Source: Hymenobacter metallilatus
Lineage (GTDB): Bacteria; Bacteroidota; Bacteroidia; Cytophagales; Hymenobacteraceae
DNA: 64,000 nt
Direction: 5' to 3'
NCBI RefSeq assembly: GCF_003944705.1
Contig: NZ_RWIS01000005.1
Location: 124,001 to 188,000 of the forward strand
Shown: one piece after another, positions 35,700 through 44,325 of the stretch
Numbering within the stretch: the first letter of the stretch is position 1
Layout of the letters: each line of letters begins with the position of its first letter
The notes under the pieces: model-generated
What the model saw: only the letters and a program-made list of their open reading frames with translations
Told to the model about the DNA's origin: nothing
Database searches by the model: none
Program-made: the position numbers and the translations under genes

Positions 35700-36035
35700 C
35701 GGGAAACGGTGGCGGGTGAAGGAGCAGCGGCGGCCGGAAATGCAGCCGCATCAACTACGCCTGTGTACTCCAATGAAACCCAAAAGGATACACCCGTTAC
35801 GGAATAATACTGCGTTTTTTGTGCGGCCCCGGAACTATGTAAAACAGCAGCCAACTACACCTGACGGCCGGCGGAGCACGAACAATCATGGCGGGAGCAC
35901 GCCTACCTGACCCTGGTTGCGAGCAAGCACCCGTTCCCTTCTTGGCAAGGAGGGAACCGGGTGCTGATGCAGGTTGAAGTAATCCGCCAGGCGAGGTACG
36001 GAATATCCGGGTCCTACCCTGATGCCTGTACCAGA
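35700..36035. other. Intergenic gap with one terminator
   Basis: 336 bp between two minus-strand genes. Apart from the hairpin at 35926-35965 I see nothing firm; short open frames here lack start signals and family likeness. Confidence 0.5.
35926..35965 (-). terminator. Probable terminator of the LytTR regulator gene
   Basis: A stem of about 18 bp with a bulge (AGCACCCG...TTCCCT paired with AGGGAACCGGGTGCT), about 70 nt beyond the regulator stop codon. There is no long U-run. Confidence 0.5.
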
Positions 36036-36779
36036 CTACAGGCTCAGCATTTCACGAAACCGCGCCGACTGCTGCCGCGAAACTTCTACCTCGGGACCAC
36101 CCCCGCGCAGCCGGATTTTAAGTGTGTTGCTGAACCAGGGCTCAATGCTTTCCACCCATTTCAGATTGATAATCTGCTGGCGGTTGGCCCGGAAAAATAC
36201 CCGGGGGTCGAGGCGCTGCTCCAGGTGCTGCAGGGTCCGGGGAATGAGGGGCCGGTGCTGGTCGAAGTAAATCTGGGTGTAGCTGCCGCTGATTTCAAAC
36301 AGCCGGATGTCGGAGAGGCGCACAAACCAGCATCTTTCCCCATCTTTCACGAACACCTGATCCTGCTCGGTAAGGGGGGCGGCCGGAGCCTCTTCCTGCT
36401 CGGGGCTGGTGGCAGCCGGAACCGGAGCCGCCAGCTTGGCCCGGGCTTTGGCAAGCGCAGCGCTTAAGCGGTTTTCCTGAATCGGTTTCAGCAGATAATC
36501 CAAGGCATTTACCTCAAAAGCCTGCAGGGCATACTCATCGTAGGCCGTGGTGAAAATAACGTGCGGAGCCGTATCCAGGGAAGCCAACAGCTCAAACCCG
36601 GTTTCGCCGGGCATATGAATATCCAGGAATAAGAGGTCGGGCTGCAGCTCCAGCAGGAGCGTGCGGGCTTCCTCCGCATGGCGGGCCTCGCCCACTACCG
36701 TTACTTCCGGAAAAGCCCGCAGCAGGTGGCGCAGCTCCGTCCGGGCCAGGCGGGAATCATCAACTAGCAGTGCATTCAT
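36036..36779 (-). CDS. LytTR family response regulator
   Basis: A 247-aa two-component regulator. The receiver domain (about 1-120) has NALLVDDSRLA, the phospho-acceptor Asp in LLFLDIHMPGETGFE, TTAYDEYALQAFEVNALDYLLKP. The LytTR DNA-binding domain (about 145-245) has DQVFVKDGERCWFVRLSDI, YFDQHRPLIPRTLQHLEQRLDPRVFFRANRQQIINL. The ATG at 36779 starts the receiver fold; an extra five-residue extension is unlikely. It lies downstream of its sensor kinase on the same strand, separated by 174 nt that hold an inverted repeat. Confidence 0.94.
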   Translation of the reverse strand: MNALLVDDSRLARTELRHLLRAFPEVTVVGEARHAEEARTLLLELQPDLLFLDIHMPGETGFELLASLDTAPHVIFTTAYDEYALQAFEVNALDYLLKPIQENRLSAALAKARAKLAAPVPAATSPEQEEAPAAPLTEQDQVFVKDGERCWFVRLSDIRLFEISGSYTQIYFDQHRPLIPRTLQHLEQRLDPRVFFRANRQQIINLKWVESIEPWFSNTLKIRLRGGGPEVEVSRQQSARFREMLSL

Positions 36780-36835
36780 ACAGCAGAGAGGCAACTAACG
36801 AAAGAGTAAGAATACGATACGCCGACAGAACGCGC

Positions 36836-36909
36836 ATCCCGGAGCCGGGCTTCGGCCCGCACGAGAAGGTAACGACTACCAGGCCCGAGCCGGAGCCCGA
36901 CTCCGGGAT
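36836..36909. repeat. Short imperfect inverted repeat (type F) between kinase and regulator genes
   Basis: 24-bp arms, 36836-36859 and 36886-36909, with three mismatches (outer core ATCCCGGAG). It interrupts what would otherwise be a tight kinase-regulator operon and may modulate expression of the regulator. A second small palindrome (CTCCGGAG) lies near 36938. Confidence 0.6.
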
Positions 36910-36953
36910 ATAAGGGCGACGACAGCCGGGGTGCATGCTCCGGAGTACATGCG

Positions 36954-38099
36954 CTACCGCACCGGCAACTGTAGGTGGGCTACCACGGTATCGGGGGCGT
37001 GCGGGTCGTTGGCCAGGTGCAGATGCGCGGCCGAGCCGAACAGCAGCGCCAGCCGCTCCCGGGCGTTTTGCACCCCCACGCCGTGGTGGCCGGGCCGGGG
37101 CTCGTAGCGGCCGGTGTTGCGCACGGTTATGTGCAAGGCGCCTCCATCGTTCAGCTGCGCGGCCAGGTGAATAAAGCCCCCGACGGGGCGCGGCGCCAGC
37201 CCGTGCTTAATGGCATTTTCCACCAGCAGCTGCAGCGTCATGGGCGGAATAGGTACGTGCAGGGCCGCCGGGTCTACGTCCAGCGTATAGCGCAGGCGCT
37301 CTTCCAGCTGCATTGCCTCCAGCTCCAGGTAGTGCTCCACAATTTCCAGCTCCCGGTGCAAGGGCACCTGCTCGGCCGAGTTCAGCTGAATAGAATAGCG
37401 CAGCAAATCGGAGAGGTGCGTAATCATGTCGCGGGCCCGGGCGGGGTCTTCCATCACCAGCGCCCGAATGTTGTTGAGCCCATTGAACATGAAGTGCGGG
37501 TTGATCTGGGCTTTGAGGGTGCGCATCTCGGCTTCCCGAACGGCGGCCGCCAGTTTCCAGGTATTCACCTCGGCCTCGCGGGAGCGGCGCAGGTAGTGCC
37601 AGCCGAAGTAAAAGCCGGCCCATAGCCACAGCACAAAGTTGACGTTGAACGAGTAACCGATAAACTGCGCCAGCCCGTACGGGCTGCCAGTGCTGGCCGG
37701 CCGGATCAGGCCGATGATAATGGCCCAGATAATGAACTGGCTCAGCACCGACAGCAGCAGGTTGGTAAACAGGAGCCGGCCCAGCAGGGGTAGGGGTGGC
37801 AACTGCTCCCAGCGGTTGGCCCGGATGTAGTACCGCAGGCCGTGGGAAAGGACCAGCAGGGTACATACAATGGCAGCCGTAATCAGGTAGGAGTCGACGG
37901 ACGCATTGCCGAAAACCGTAAAAACCAGCAGGTTGAACGCTGCATACAATAGCCAGCCTACCAGCTGGCAGTACCAGTACAGGCGGCTGGGGGCGGGTAC
38001 CTGCCCCAACACCGGGCCCGCCTTACTGGCTGGGAGCAACTCCGAGTTAGCGGCTGGGAGCGGTAGCATAGGGGTGCTCATGCTCATAGGTATGTACAT
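36954..38099 (-). CDS. LytS/YpdA-type sensor histidine kinase
   Basis: A 381-aa membrane kinase. Four hydrophobic helices lie in the N-terminal half (about 40-165, e.g. LVGWLLYAAFNLLVFTVF, SYLITAAIVCTLLVLS). A short linker (EVNTWKLAAAVREAEMRTLKAQ) leads to the His_kinase domain with the phospho-acceptor His in QINPHFMFNGLNN. The ATPase part has PPMTLQLLVENAIKHGL (N box) and GVGVQNARERLALLFG (G box). It is the partner of the LytTR regulator downstream. Its start overlaps the end of the upstream membrane-protein gene by 53 nt. In-frame ATGs at 38087 and 38081 are alternative starts. Confidence 0.92.
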   Translation of the reverse strand: MYIPMSMSTPMLPLPAANSELLPASKAGPVLGQVPAPSRLYWYCQLVGWLLYAAFNLLVFTVFGNASVDSYLITAAIVCTLLVLSHGLRYYIRANRWEQLPPLPLLGRLLFTNLLLSVLSQFIIWAIIIGLIRPASTGSPYGLAQFIGYSFNVNFVLWLWAGFYFGWHYLRRSREAEVNTWKLAAAVREAEMRTLKAQINPHFMFNGLNNIRALVMEDPARARDMITHLSDLLRYSIQLNSAEQVPLHRELEIVEHYLELEAMQLEERLRYTLDVDPAALHVPIPPMTLQLLVENAIKHGLAPRPVGGFIHLAAQLNDGGALHITVRNTGRYEPRPGHHGVGVQNARERLALLFGSAAHLHLANDPHAPDTVVAHLQLPVR

Positions 38100-38643
38100 G
38101 CCGACGGTACACCGCCAGCAGCGAGCCGGCCAGTAAGAGCAAACAGCCCGTTATGAAAGCCGGAACGAGGTACAGTTGCTCCGGGGCCAGGCGCAGGCCC
38201 AGCACTAGGCAGCCTGCACTAATCAGGCCGGCTGCTACGGCATAAGGAGTGGCGCGGTACAGCCAGGCATAGGGAAAGAAATGTGCCCCGGTAATGATGC
38301 CATACGTCATAACGAAGTGCTGGGGGTAGCGCATGAACATGAATATCAGAAAAGGGAAATAAAACAGCTGGGCCAGGTTTAGCAGGAGCCCCAGGGGTTG
38401 CAGCGGATTGTGGGGCAGGGTCCAGGTGGTGCGAAACACCTTGGAGAGCAGCCAGGCCAGAGGCAGCGTAAGTGCCCCCACGAAAAAGGTAATGAAGCCC
38501 TTGGTTGGCACCGGCAGCGCCGACAGCCACACCAGCGTAATGCCCGCCCAGACCAGGCTGGCAGCGGCTATAAAATCGAGGCCGTTTTTGGCTTTGGTGG
38601 CAAGCTCCAGGCGAAGCAGATCAAACTGTTGGGCGGAAACCAT
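38047..38643 (-). CDS. Polytopic membrane protein upstream of the sensor kinase
   Basis: A 198-aa protein with about six hydrophobic helices (ASLVWAGITLVWLSAL, ITFFVGALTLPLAWLLS, GLLLNLAQLFYFPFLIFMFM, YAVAAGLISAGCLVLGL, LVPAFITGCLLLLAGSLLAVY) and a histidine-rich tail (RHVHTYEHEHPY). Overlap with the kinase gene implies co-translation, so it may sense or modulate the kinase signal; this is inference. The family is not recognised by name. Confidence 0.8.
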   Translation of the reverse strand: MVSAQQFDLLRLELATKAKNGLDFIAAASLVWAGITLVWLSALPVPTKGFITFFVGALTLPLAWLLSKVFRTTWTLPHNPLQPLGLLLNLAQLFYFPFLIFMFMRYPQHFVMTYGIITGAHFFPYAWLYRATPYAVAAGLISAGCLVLGLRLAPEQLYLVPAFITGCLLLLAGSLLAVYRRHVHTYEHEHPYATAPSR

Positions 38644-38727
38644 GAGGGTAATGGGAGTATAGGGAGAGGTAACTGTTTTGGGCAGCGGGTACCGGGAATC
38701 GGGGCAAAATACAGGCTATCCGGCGGG

Positions 38728-39672
38728 TTATTTAACGGCTACCGTATGCTGCTTCAAAAAAGCATCGGAAAGCTGAAAAAACCACTGCGTATCATCGTAC
38801 ATCAGGAAGTGTTTACCAGCTTCCGACATTTCCAGGCGGTAGTGGGGCAGCTGGGCATACTGCCGGTCGAAAATGGCCTGGGTGCTTTCCTTGGTAGCCC
38901 CGAAAGGCTTGTAAGCAGCCCAGGCACCCAGCACCAGCACCGGCTGCTGAATGCGGGCTACCTCCGGGCGCAGGTCGGTGGTGTACATATCATACATGGC
39001 CTGGGCCACCGTGGCTGGGGCCGAGGCCAGGGCCCAGCGCGTTACCTGCGTAATGCGGGCCGTATCGGTTACCATGGAGGCCGTCATCTGGCGCTGCTGG
39101 GCGGGGTTTGCACTACCCTGGCTCATCTGCCGACGCAGGTTTTCGGCCATGGGGCGCAGCTGCTCTACCGTGGTAGCTGGGTTCTGGATGGCCCCCATAA
39201 ACGGCAACGAATCCACAATAACCAGTGGGCCAACTGCTTCGGGCTGGGTGCTGCTCATCCACAGCGCCAGAAAACCACCCAGGCTATGGCCGATAACGGC
39301 CGGTTTCGCCAGCTTTTCGGTGCGGATGTACGTCAGGAGCTGGTCGCGCACTTGCTGGAGCAGCTTGTCGTTGCTGGCCGGCGCCGCTACACCCCCAAAC
39401 CCAGCCAGGCTGATGATGTGGCACTGGTACTGCTTCCGGTAATGGGCCACGGTTTCGTCCCACACCGCGCCGGGGCAGGTCAGGCCCGGAATCAGCAGCA
39501 CGGGCCGGCCTTTGCCCACCACCCGCACCGTAAAGTTGGGGTGCCGAGCGGGGGTATCGGAGGCTGTAACCAAGGCTGGGACTGGGTTGGCGCCGGCCGC
39601 AGCGGGGAGTAAGGCAGCACCCGCCAGCAGCAAGGCGGCGCAAACAGGGCGGAGGGAGGCGGTCAGGTTCAT
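38728..39672 (-). CDS. Exported alpha/beta hydrolase
   Basis: A 314-aa hydrolase with a signal peptide (MNLTASLRPVCAALLLAGAALLPAAAGA). Core motifs are VLLIPGLTCPGAVWD (oxyanion region), VIGHSLGGFLALW with the nucleophilic Ser in GHSLGG, and SEAGKHFLMYDD with the catalytic His. Substrate unknown; periplasmic esterases and lactonases share this pattern. It stands alone between gaps. The 257-bp gap to its right (39673-39929) shows no gene I trust. Confidence 0.88.
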   Translation of the reverse strand: MNLTASLRPVCAALLLAGAALLPAAAGANPVPALVTASDTPARHPNFTVRVVGKGRPVLLIPGLTCPGAVWDETVAHYRKQYQCHIISLAGFGGVAAPASNDKLLQQVRDQLLTYIRTEKLAKPAVIGHSLGGFLALWMSSTQPEAVGPLVIVDSLPFMGAIQNPATTVEQLRPMAENLRRQMSQGSANPAQQRQMTASMVTDTARITQVTRWALASAPATVAQAMYDMYTTDLRPEVARIQQPVLVLGAWAAYKPFGATKESTQAIFDRQYAQLPHYRLEMSEAGKHFLMYDDTQWFFQLSDAFLKQHTVAVK

Positions 39673-39929
39673 AGCGGAAAGTGGTTAGGGAAGTGGTGGT
39701 TGATGCAGTAAACCTACCCTCCGCCTCCACCATCCGAAACTACTTTCCCGGGAACGGTAATTCTGCCGCCCGAACTGCGCTGGGCTGCCCCCGAATGGCA
39801 GCCCTCCACCGCTCATCAGCTTACCAAACAGAAGAGGACCACCACCCGGCAGCCCTCTATTCATCAGCCCGCCCCCTTCATCAGAGGTACTCAGTGCCTG
39901 AAATTCGCAACATGCATCGGCATTGGTGG

Positions 39930-40247
39930 CTAAATAAGGTTGCGCAGATCTTGCCGTAGGTTTTCAATACCCCGCCAGATTTCACTCCAGGTACCCTGCT
40001 CCGGCGCGCCCGAATCGGAGGCAGTCGGGGCAGGCGTTTGGTGCAGGCGCTCTACCAGGCGGGCTCGTTTGGCTTCCAGTGCCTCGGCGTGCTGCTGGTA
40101 AGTGGCCTGCGAGCCGGCAGTAGTGGCATTGGCCCGGTTGTGCAGGGTCTGAATCTTGGTGTCCAGTTCCGTGAGGGCGTGCCGCAGGGCTTCGGCGGAC
40201 AAGGTAGCCGGAACGCGCATGTGGTCGGGGGTGGGAGTGGTAGCCAT
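39930..40247 (-). CDS. Small coiled-coil hypothetical protein
   Basis: A 105-aa soluble protein from the ATG at 40247 (MATTPTPDHMRVPATLSAEALRHAL). Residues about 17-72 form one long heptad-bearing helix (ALTELDTKIQTLHNRANA, QQHAEALEAKRARLVERLHQ), followed by a Pro/Ala linker and a short amphipathic C-terminal helix (WSEIWRGIENLRQDLRNLI). The family is not recognised. Confidence 0.6.
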   Translation of the reverse strand: MATTPTPDHMRVPATLSAEALRHALTELDTKIQTLHNRANATTAGSQATYQQHAEALEAKRARLVERLHQTPAPTASDSGAPEQGTWSEIWRGIENLRQDLRNLI

Positions 40248-40395
40248 GTAAGTGGGAGGATAGAAGTAGCCAAACGGTTGGGCCGGAGGCCAGGCAGGGG
40301 TGCCGGCCGGGCCGGCATGAAATGTGGCCCGGGTAGCCAACAATTCAACAATATACTCATAACACTCCGCTCATCCCAACCAGAAAACAGGTCCC

Positions 40396-40403
40396 TAGCT
40401 TTG
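40396..40403 (+). promoter_or_regulatory. -7 element upstream of the TonB-domain gene
   Basis: TAGCTTTG, an exact TAnnTTTG match, 33 nt before the ATG at 40437. No clear -33 element. Confidence 0.45.
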
Positions 40404-40436
40404 CCGGTACCGGATCAAGTATTCAGCTGGAAAGCA

Positions 40437-40895
40437 ATGCGCGTACAACTACTTCTGTTACTGCCGCTGTTGGTATTACCCCTGCTGCCGGCCTTCGCCC
40501 AAACCCGCGCCATTTCATTGGCCGACAATACGGCTTCCACTGCCGTGGCCGCCCCGCAGGCCGCGGCATCCTCACCCACGCTCTATCATACTGCCGATGA
40601 AATGCCGGCTTTCCCCGGTGGCTCCGAGGCCTTCCAGAAGTTTCTGCGCAAGGAGCTGCGCTACCCCGACGAAGCGCTGCGGCGGGGCGTATCGGGACGG
40701 GTATTTGTCCGGTTTGTCATCACCGACGAAGGCCGCATCCGCGACGCAGAAGTGGTAAAGGGCCTGGGCAGTGGCCTCGACGAGGAGGCGCTGCGCCTGG
40801 TGCGCATTATGCCCTGGTGGACGCCCGGGCGGGTAGGTGGGCAACCCGTCTGGATGTCCTACACGCTGCCAATCATCTTCCGGGCTTTGGAATAG
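40437..40895 (+). CDS. Exported protein with TonB C-terminal domain
   Basis: A 152-aa protein. The ATG at 40437 starts MRVQLLLLLPLLVLPLLPAFAQ, a cleavable signal peptide rather than a transmembrane anchor. The C-terminal ~90 residues are a TonB_C domain: FPGGSEAFQKFLRKELRYPDEALRRGVSGRVFVRFVITDEGRI, VVKGLGSGLDEEALRLVRIMP, PVWMSYTLPIIF. It lacks the long proline-rich spacer and membrane anchor of an energy transducer, so it may be a free periplasmic domain. No ExbB/ExbD genes are nearby. Confidence 0.85.
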   Translation: MRVQLLLLLPLLVLPLLPAFAQTRAISLADNTASTAVAAPQAAASSPTLYHTADEMPAFPGGSEAFQKFLRKELRYPDEALRRGVSGRVFVRFVITDEGRIRDAEVVKGLGSGLDEEALRLVRIMPWWTPGRVGGQPVWMSYTLPIIFRALE

Positions 40896-40960
40896 GGTAG
40901 GAGGGTAAGCGGGTGTGGGGGTAGGAGAGGATGAAGGGGCCGATGTTGTGCAAGCGTCTT

Positions 40961-41005
40961 TAGCCCACAGAGGGCGCAGAGTTTAGCGCAGAGGGCGCGG
41001 AGCTG
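40961..41005. repeat. Short direct-repeat tract
   Basis: AGAGGGCGC occurs at about 40970 and again near 40991, within a GCGCAGAG-rich stretch, in the convergent gap downstream of the TonB-domain gene. It may be a remnant of a dispersed repeat. Confidence 0.4.
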
Positions 41006-41063
41006 TTCTGAGAAGCGCATCCGTAAGCCTAAAATGCCTCAACCAATTCCTACACTCTTACCC

Positions 41064-41618
41064 TCAAACCCTAAAGTCTCGCGCCACGCCCAACTCCCGG
41101 GCCAGGGGAGCGGCGGCAGAAGCGTAGAGCAGCGGCAGCAGCTCCTGCACGGCTGGGGCAAACTCCACGCGGTAGTCTTCGTGGAGCTTGTCGATGGCCT
41201 TGAGGACGTCGTGGGTGCGGCGGGCCAGGTGCTGGAGCAGGGGCTGGGTGGGGCCGTGCAGGCGACCGGTGGCTTCCGGCTGGTGGCGCAGCACGTTGAT
41301 GAGCAGGCGCAGCGTCAGCTCGGTTTCGCCCAGCGTATCACCGGTTACTTTGGCGTGGTAGGCCAGCCGCTGCTGCAACTGCCGGGTAATGTGCAGCAGG
41401 TCGTTGGGGGTTTGGTGGAAGCCGCGCACCGGGTCGTCTACCTGCTGGCGCAGGCGGTGGCGGCGGTTTTCCAGGGCCTCGTCGCCTTCCAGCAGCCGGA
41501 ACGTGAGCTGCTCCACCAGCGTGGCGTCCTGGGCCACCAGGCGGGCCAGCAGCTGGTCTTTTTCTTTGGCGGGAAGGTTGAATAGCGCTTTGCGGAGGTC
41601 AGGAGAGAGGGCAGGCAT
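41064..41618 (-). CDS. Helical hypothetical protein
   Basis: A 184-aa soluble protein from the ATG at 41618 (MPALSPDLRKALFNLPAKEKDQLL). It is almost entirely alpha-helical by pattern, charged, with several histidines (YHAKVTGDTLGETELTLRLLINVLRH). It starts 16 nt after the symporter stop on the same strand, so the two are likely one operon. The family is not recognised. Confidence 0.7.
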   Translation of the reverse strand: MPALSPDLRKALFNLPAKEKDQLLARLVAQDATLVEQLTFRLLEGDEALENRRHRLRQQVDDPVRGFHQTPNDLLHITRQLQQRLAYHAKVTGDTLGETELTLRLLINVLRHQPEATGRLHGPTQPLLQHLARRTHDVLKAIDKLHEDYRVEFAPAVQELLPLLYASAAAPLARELGVARDFRV

Positions 41619-41634
41619 AGAAACTGTAACAACG

Positions 41635-42912
41635 TCAGGCCGCTTCTGATTCCGGCTGCACCAGCCCGGCCAGGGCAGCCTGGCTTTTCTCTTCGTCAAA
41701 CGCGCCCTCACTTTTGGCAATGACCACCGTGGCCACCGCGTTGCCGATGATGTTGGTAATGGCCCGGGCTTCCGACATAAACCGATCCACGCCCAGCAGC
41801 AGGGCCATACCCTCCACGGGTATCACCTTGGTGGCGGCCAGCGTGGAAGCCAGCACAATAAAGCCCGAACCCGTAACGCCGGCCGCGCCCTTGCTAGTGA
41901 GCATCAGAATGCCAATAATGGTGAGCTGCTGACCCAGCGTAAGCGGCACATTGAACGCCTGGGCCAGAAAAATACTGCACATGCTCAGGTAAATGGTGGT
42001 GCCATCGAGGTTGAAGGAGTAGCCCGTGGGCACTACCAGCCCCACCACCGGTCGGGCGCACCCGAAGGCCGTGAGCTTGTCCATCAGCCGCGGCAGCGCC
42101 GACTCCGATGACGAGGTGCCCAGCACAAGCAGCAGTTCCTCCCGGATAAAGCCCAGCAGCCGCCACAGGCTGAAGCCGTACCAGCGCGCAATGCCGCCCA
42201 GCACCCCAAAAATGAATAACGCCATGGTCAGGTACACCGAGCCCATCAGCAACGCCAACGGCCGCAGCGTATCCAGCCCGTACTTGCCAATGGTAAAGGC
42301 CATGCCCCCGAAGGCTCCCAACGGAGCCAGCTTCATCACCAAGCTCAGAATACTGAAAAATACGTGGCTCAGCCGCTCCAGCGTACTTAGCAGCGGCTGG
42401 CTCACGGCCGCCGGTACCCGCGACAACGCCGCCCCGAACAGCACCGCCACCAACAGCACCTGCAGCACGTCGCCGCCCGTAAAGGCTCCCAGAAAATTGT
42501 CGGGGATAATGTGGGTGAAGAAAGCTACCCAATCCATGTGGGCGGCCTGCTCGGTGTATTGCCGGGTTTTGTCGGCTTCGGCAGCCACACGGCTGGTATC
42601 CACGCCGGCCCCGGGCCGGATAAGGTTGGCAGCCGCCACCCCAATTACCAGGGCCAGGGTGGTTACCACTTCAAAGTAGAGCAGGGCCTTGCCACCCAGG
42701 CGCCCCACTTTCTTCATGTCCCCAATACTGCCCATGCCCAGCACCACCGTCAGGAAGATGATGGGGGCAATGAGCATCTTAATCAGCCCGATAAACGTGT
42801 CGCCGATGGGCTTGAGGCTGGCCCCGAACGCCGGAAACCGGCTGCCCACCAGCACGCCCAGGCCAATGGCCAGGAGCACCTGCACGGTAAGGTTGCGAAA
42901 ATATGTTGGCAT
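41635..42912 (-). CDS. Dicarboxylate/amino acid:cation symporter
   Basis: A 425-aa inner-membrane transporter of the DAACS family (DctA/GltP type), importing C4-dicarboxylates or glutamate/aspartate with protons or sodium. Start at 42912 (MPTYFRNLTVQVLLAIGLGVLVG). Signatures: the serine-rich hairpin GTSSSESALPRLMDK, GYSFNLDGTTIYLSM, LTSKGAAGVTGSGFIVLASTL and the C-terminal DRFMSEARAITNIIGNAVATVVIAK. The exact substrate is not assignable. A 31-bp perfect inverted repeat lies just upstream. Confidence 0.95.
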   Translation of the reverse strand: MPTYFRNLTVQVLLAIGLGVLVGSRFPAFGASLKPIGDTFIGLIKMLIAPIIFLTVVLGMGSIGDMKKVGRLGGKALLYFEVVTTLALVIGVAAANLIRPGAGVDTSRVAAEADKTRQYTEQAAHMDWVAFFTHIIPDNFLGAFTGGDVLQVLLVAVLFGAALSRVPAAVSQPLLSTLERLSHVFFSILSLVMKLAPLGAFGGMAFTIGKYGLDTLRPLALLMGSVYLTMALFIFGVLGGIARWYGFSLWRLLGFIREELLLVLGTSSSESALPRLMDKLTAFGCARPVVGLVVPTGYSFNLDGTTIYLSMCSIFLAQAFNVPLTLGQQLTIIGILMLTSKGAAGVTGSGFIVLASTLAATKVIPVEGMALLLGVDRFMSEARAITNIIGNAVATVVIAKSEGAFDEEKSQAALAGLVQPESEAA

Positions 42913-42930
42913 ATACCGGCAAGATAAGCC

Positions 42931-43040
42931 AGTAGCGCGCAGCTCCGCTTCGCGCACGAGCGAAGCGAGTACCAGTCGTAAGCTGCGGGCGCGTGCGAAC
43001 TCGCCTCCGGCTCGTGCGCGAAGCGGAGCTGCGCGCTACT
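42931..43040. repeat. Intergenic inverted repeat element (type D)
   Basis: Perfect 31-bp arms, 42931-42961 and 43010-43040 (core GCAGCTCCGCTTCGCGCACG), 48 bp apart. It fills nearly all of the 129 bp between two minus-strand genes, ending 1 bp before the stop codon of the upstream gene. It could act as a terminator for that gene. Confidence 0.85.
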
Positions 43041-43041
43041 G

Positions 43042-44268
43042 TTATCCACGCTTCTTCGTCTTCTTGCTTTCCTTACCGGGCGTGCCGTAGGCTACGCGGT
43101 ACACCACACCGTTGTCGTCGTCAGAAACCAGTAGGGAGCCATCCGGGGCTTCCACGATGCTACAGGGGCGGCCGAATTCCGACTTGTCGTTTTCTACCAA
43201 CCAGCCCGTAATGAAGTCCTCAAACTGCTGGGGCTGACCCTGCTCGTTGAAGTGCACCCGCACAATTTTGTAGCCCGAGGGTTGGGCCCGATTCCAGGAG
43301 CCGTGCATGGTCACGAAGGCATCCTGGCGGAAGGGCTGCGGAAACTGCTGGCCCCGGTAGAACACCATGCCCAGCGGCGCGGAATGGGCTTTATAAGTGA
43401 GCAGCGGCCGTACCGTGCGGGCATCAAACTCTGCGTAGCTTTCCCCTGTTTTGGGTTTGTTGGCGGGGTAAGGCTTACCGTCGGCAATGATGGATGGCCA
43501 GCCGTAGTGGCCGCCGTCCTTGATCTGGTTGAACTCCTCCATCTGGTCCTCGTCGCCCAGCCAGTCGATGCCGTGGTCGAGGCCATAGAGCTGTTTGGTA
43601 ACCGGGTGCCAATCGAAACCGATGGTATTGCGCAGGCCCTGGGCGTACACGCGCCTGCCCGAGCCGTCGGGTTTCAGTTGGAGCAGGGTGGCGCTTTCGG
43701 GGTTGTCCTCGTCGCAGGCGTTGCAGGTGCTGCCCACCGAGAGGTAGAGCATCCCATCGGGCCCGAACTGCAGGGTGCGGTTGGCGTGCTGGCCGGCGTC
43801 GGGCAGGTCTTTGTACAGAGTTTTCAGCTCGCCCAGGGTGCCATCGGCCTTCACGTCGGCCACATACACCTCCCGTATGGCGGCTAGGTACAGCTTCCCA
43901 TCCTTGAGGGCCAGTCCGTGCAGGTGCGGCTTCTGAGCCACCTGCTGCATGGTTTCCACTTTGCCATCTTTATTGGCGTCGCGGAGCAGCGTGATGGTTC
44001 CTTTTACGCGGTTGCTCACGTAAGCGTCGCCGTTGGGGGCCACGGCCAGCATGCGGGGCATATCCAGACCCTCGGCGTACTTGCTGATGGTGAAGCCGGC
44101 GGGTACTTGCAGACTGGCCACCCGCTCAGGCGTGGCCGGGAGCTTGTTGGGCAGGTAAATGTTGCCTGTCATCTGGAACGGTGTGGCGGCCGGGGGCACG
44201 TTTTGGGCCAATGTTGTAAAGCCGGCCAGTAAAGAGGCAGCCAGAGGTATTGTCAGTTTCGGAAGCAT
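43042..44268 (-). CDS. PQQ-type sorbosone/glucose dehydrogenase-like protein
   Basis: A 408-aa exported protein with a signal peptide (MLPKLTIPLAASLLAGFTTLAQ) and a six-bladed beta-propeller of the GSDH/L-sorbosone dehydrogenase kind: FTISKYAEGLDMPRMLAVAPNGDAYVSNRVKGTI, HANRTLQFGPDGMLYLSVGSTCNACDEDNPES, NTIGFDWHPVTKQLYGLDHGIDWLGDEDQMEEFN, VTMHGSWNRAQPSGYKIVR, GRPCSIVEAPDGSLLVSDDDNGVVYRV. The family oxidises sugars with PQQ, although many members are uncharacterised. No PQQ biosynthesis genes are in the window. Confidence 0.88.
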   Translation of the reverse strand: MLPKLTIPLAASLLAGFTTLAQNVPPAATPFQMTGNIYLPNKLPATPERVASLQVPAGFTISKYAEGLDMPRMLAVAPNGDAYVSNRVKGTITLLRDANKDGKVETMQQVAQKPHLHGLALKDGKLYLAAIREVYVADVKADGTLGELKTLYKDLPDAGQHANRTLQFGPDGMLYLSVGSTCNACDEDNPESATLLQLKPDGSGRRVYAQGLRNTIGFDWHPVTKQLYGLDHGIDWLGDEDQMEEFNQIKDGGHYGWPSIIADGKPYPANKPKTGESYAEFDARTVRPLLTYKAHSAPLGMVFYRGQQFPQPFRQDAFVTMHGSWNRAQPSGYKIVRVHFNEQGQPQQFEDFITGWLVENDKSEFGRPCSIVEAPDGSLLVSDDDNGVVYRVAYGTPGKESKKTKKRG

Positions 44269-44325
44269 CGCGCAGTTGAATAGTTGCGCCTGGCTTAACT
44301 GCGTTTTTCCGGTCGAGGTTACGGC

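Noticed and set aside
38398..39612. A 404-codon plus-strand frame across the exported hydrolase and membrane protein
   Set aside because: It runs antisense through two genes with clear motifs; composition is that of a shadow (Gly/His/Arg-rich).
39681..39959. Plus-strand open frame of 92 codons in an intergenic gap
   Set aside because: No start signal, no likeness, odd composition; it overlaps the end of the coiled-coil gene. The gap is left as non-coding.
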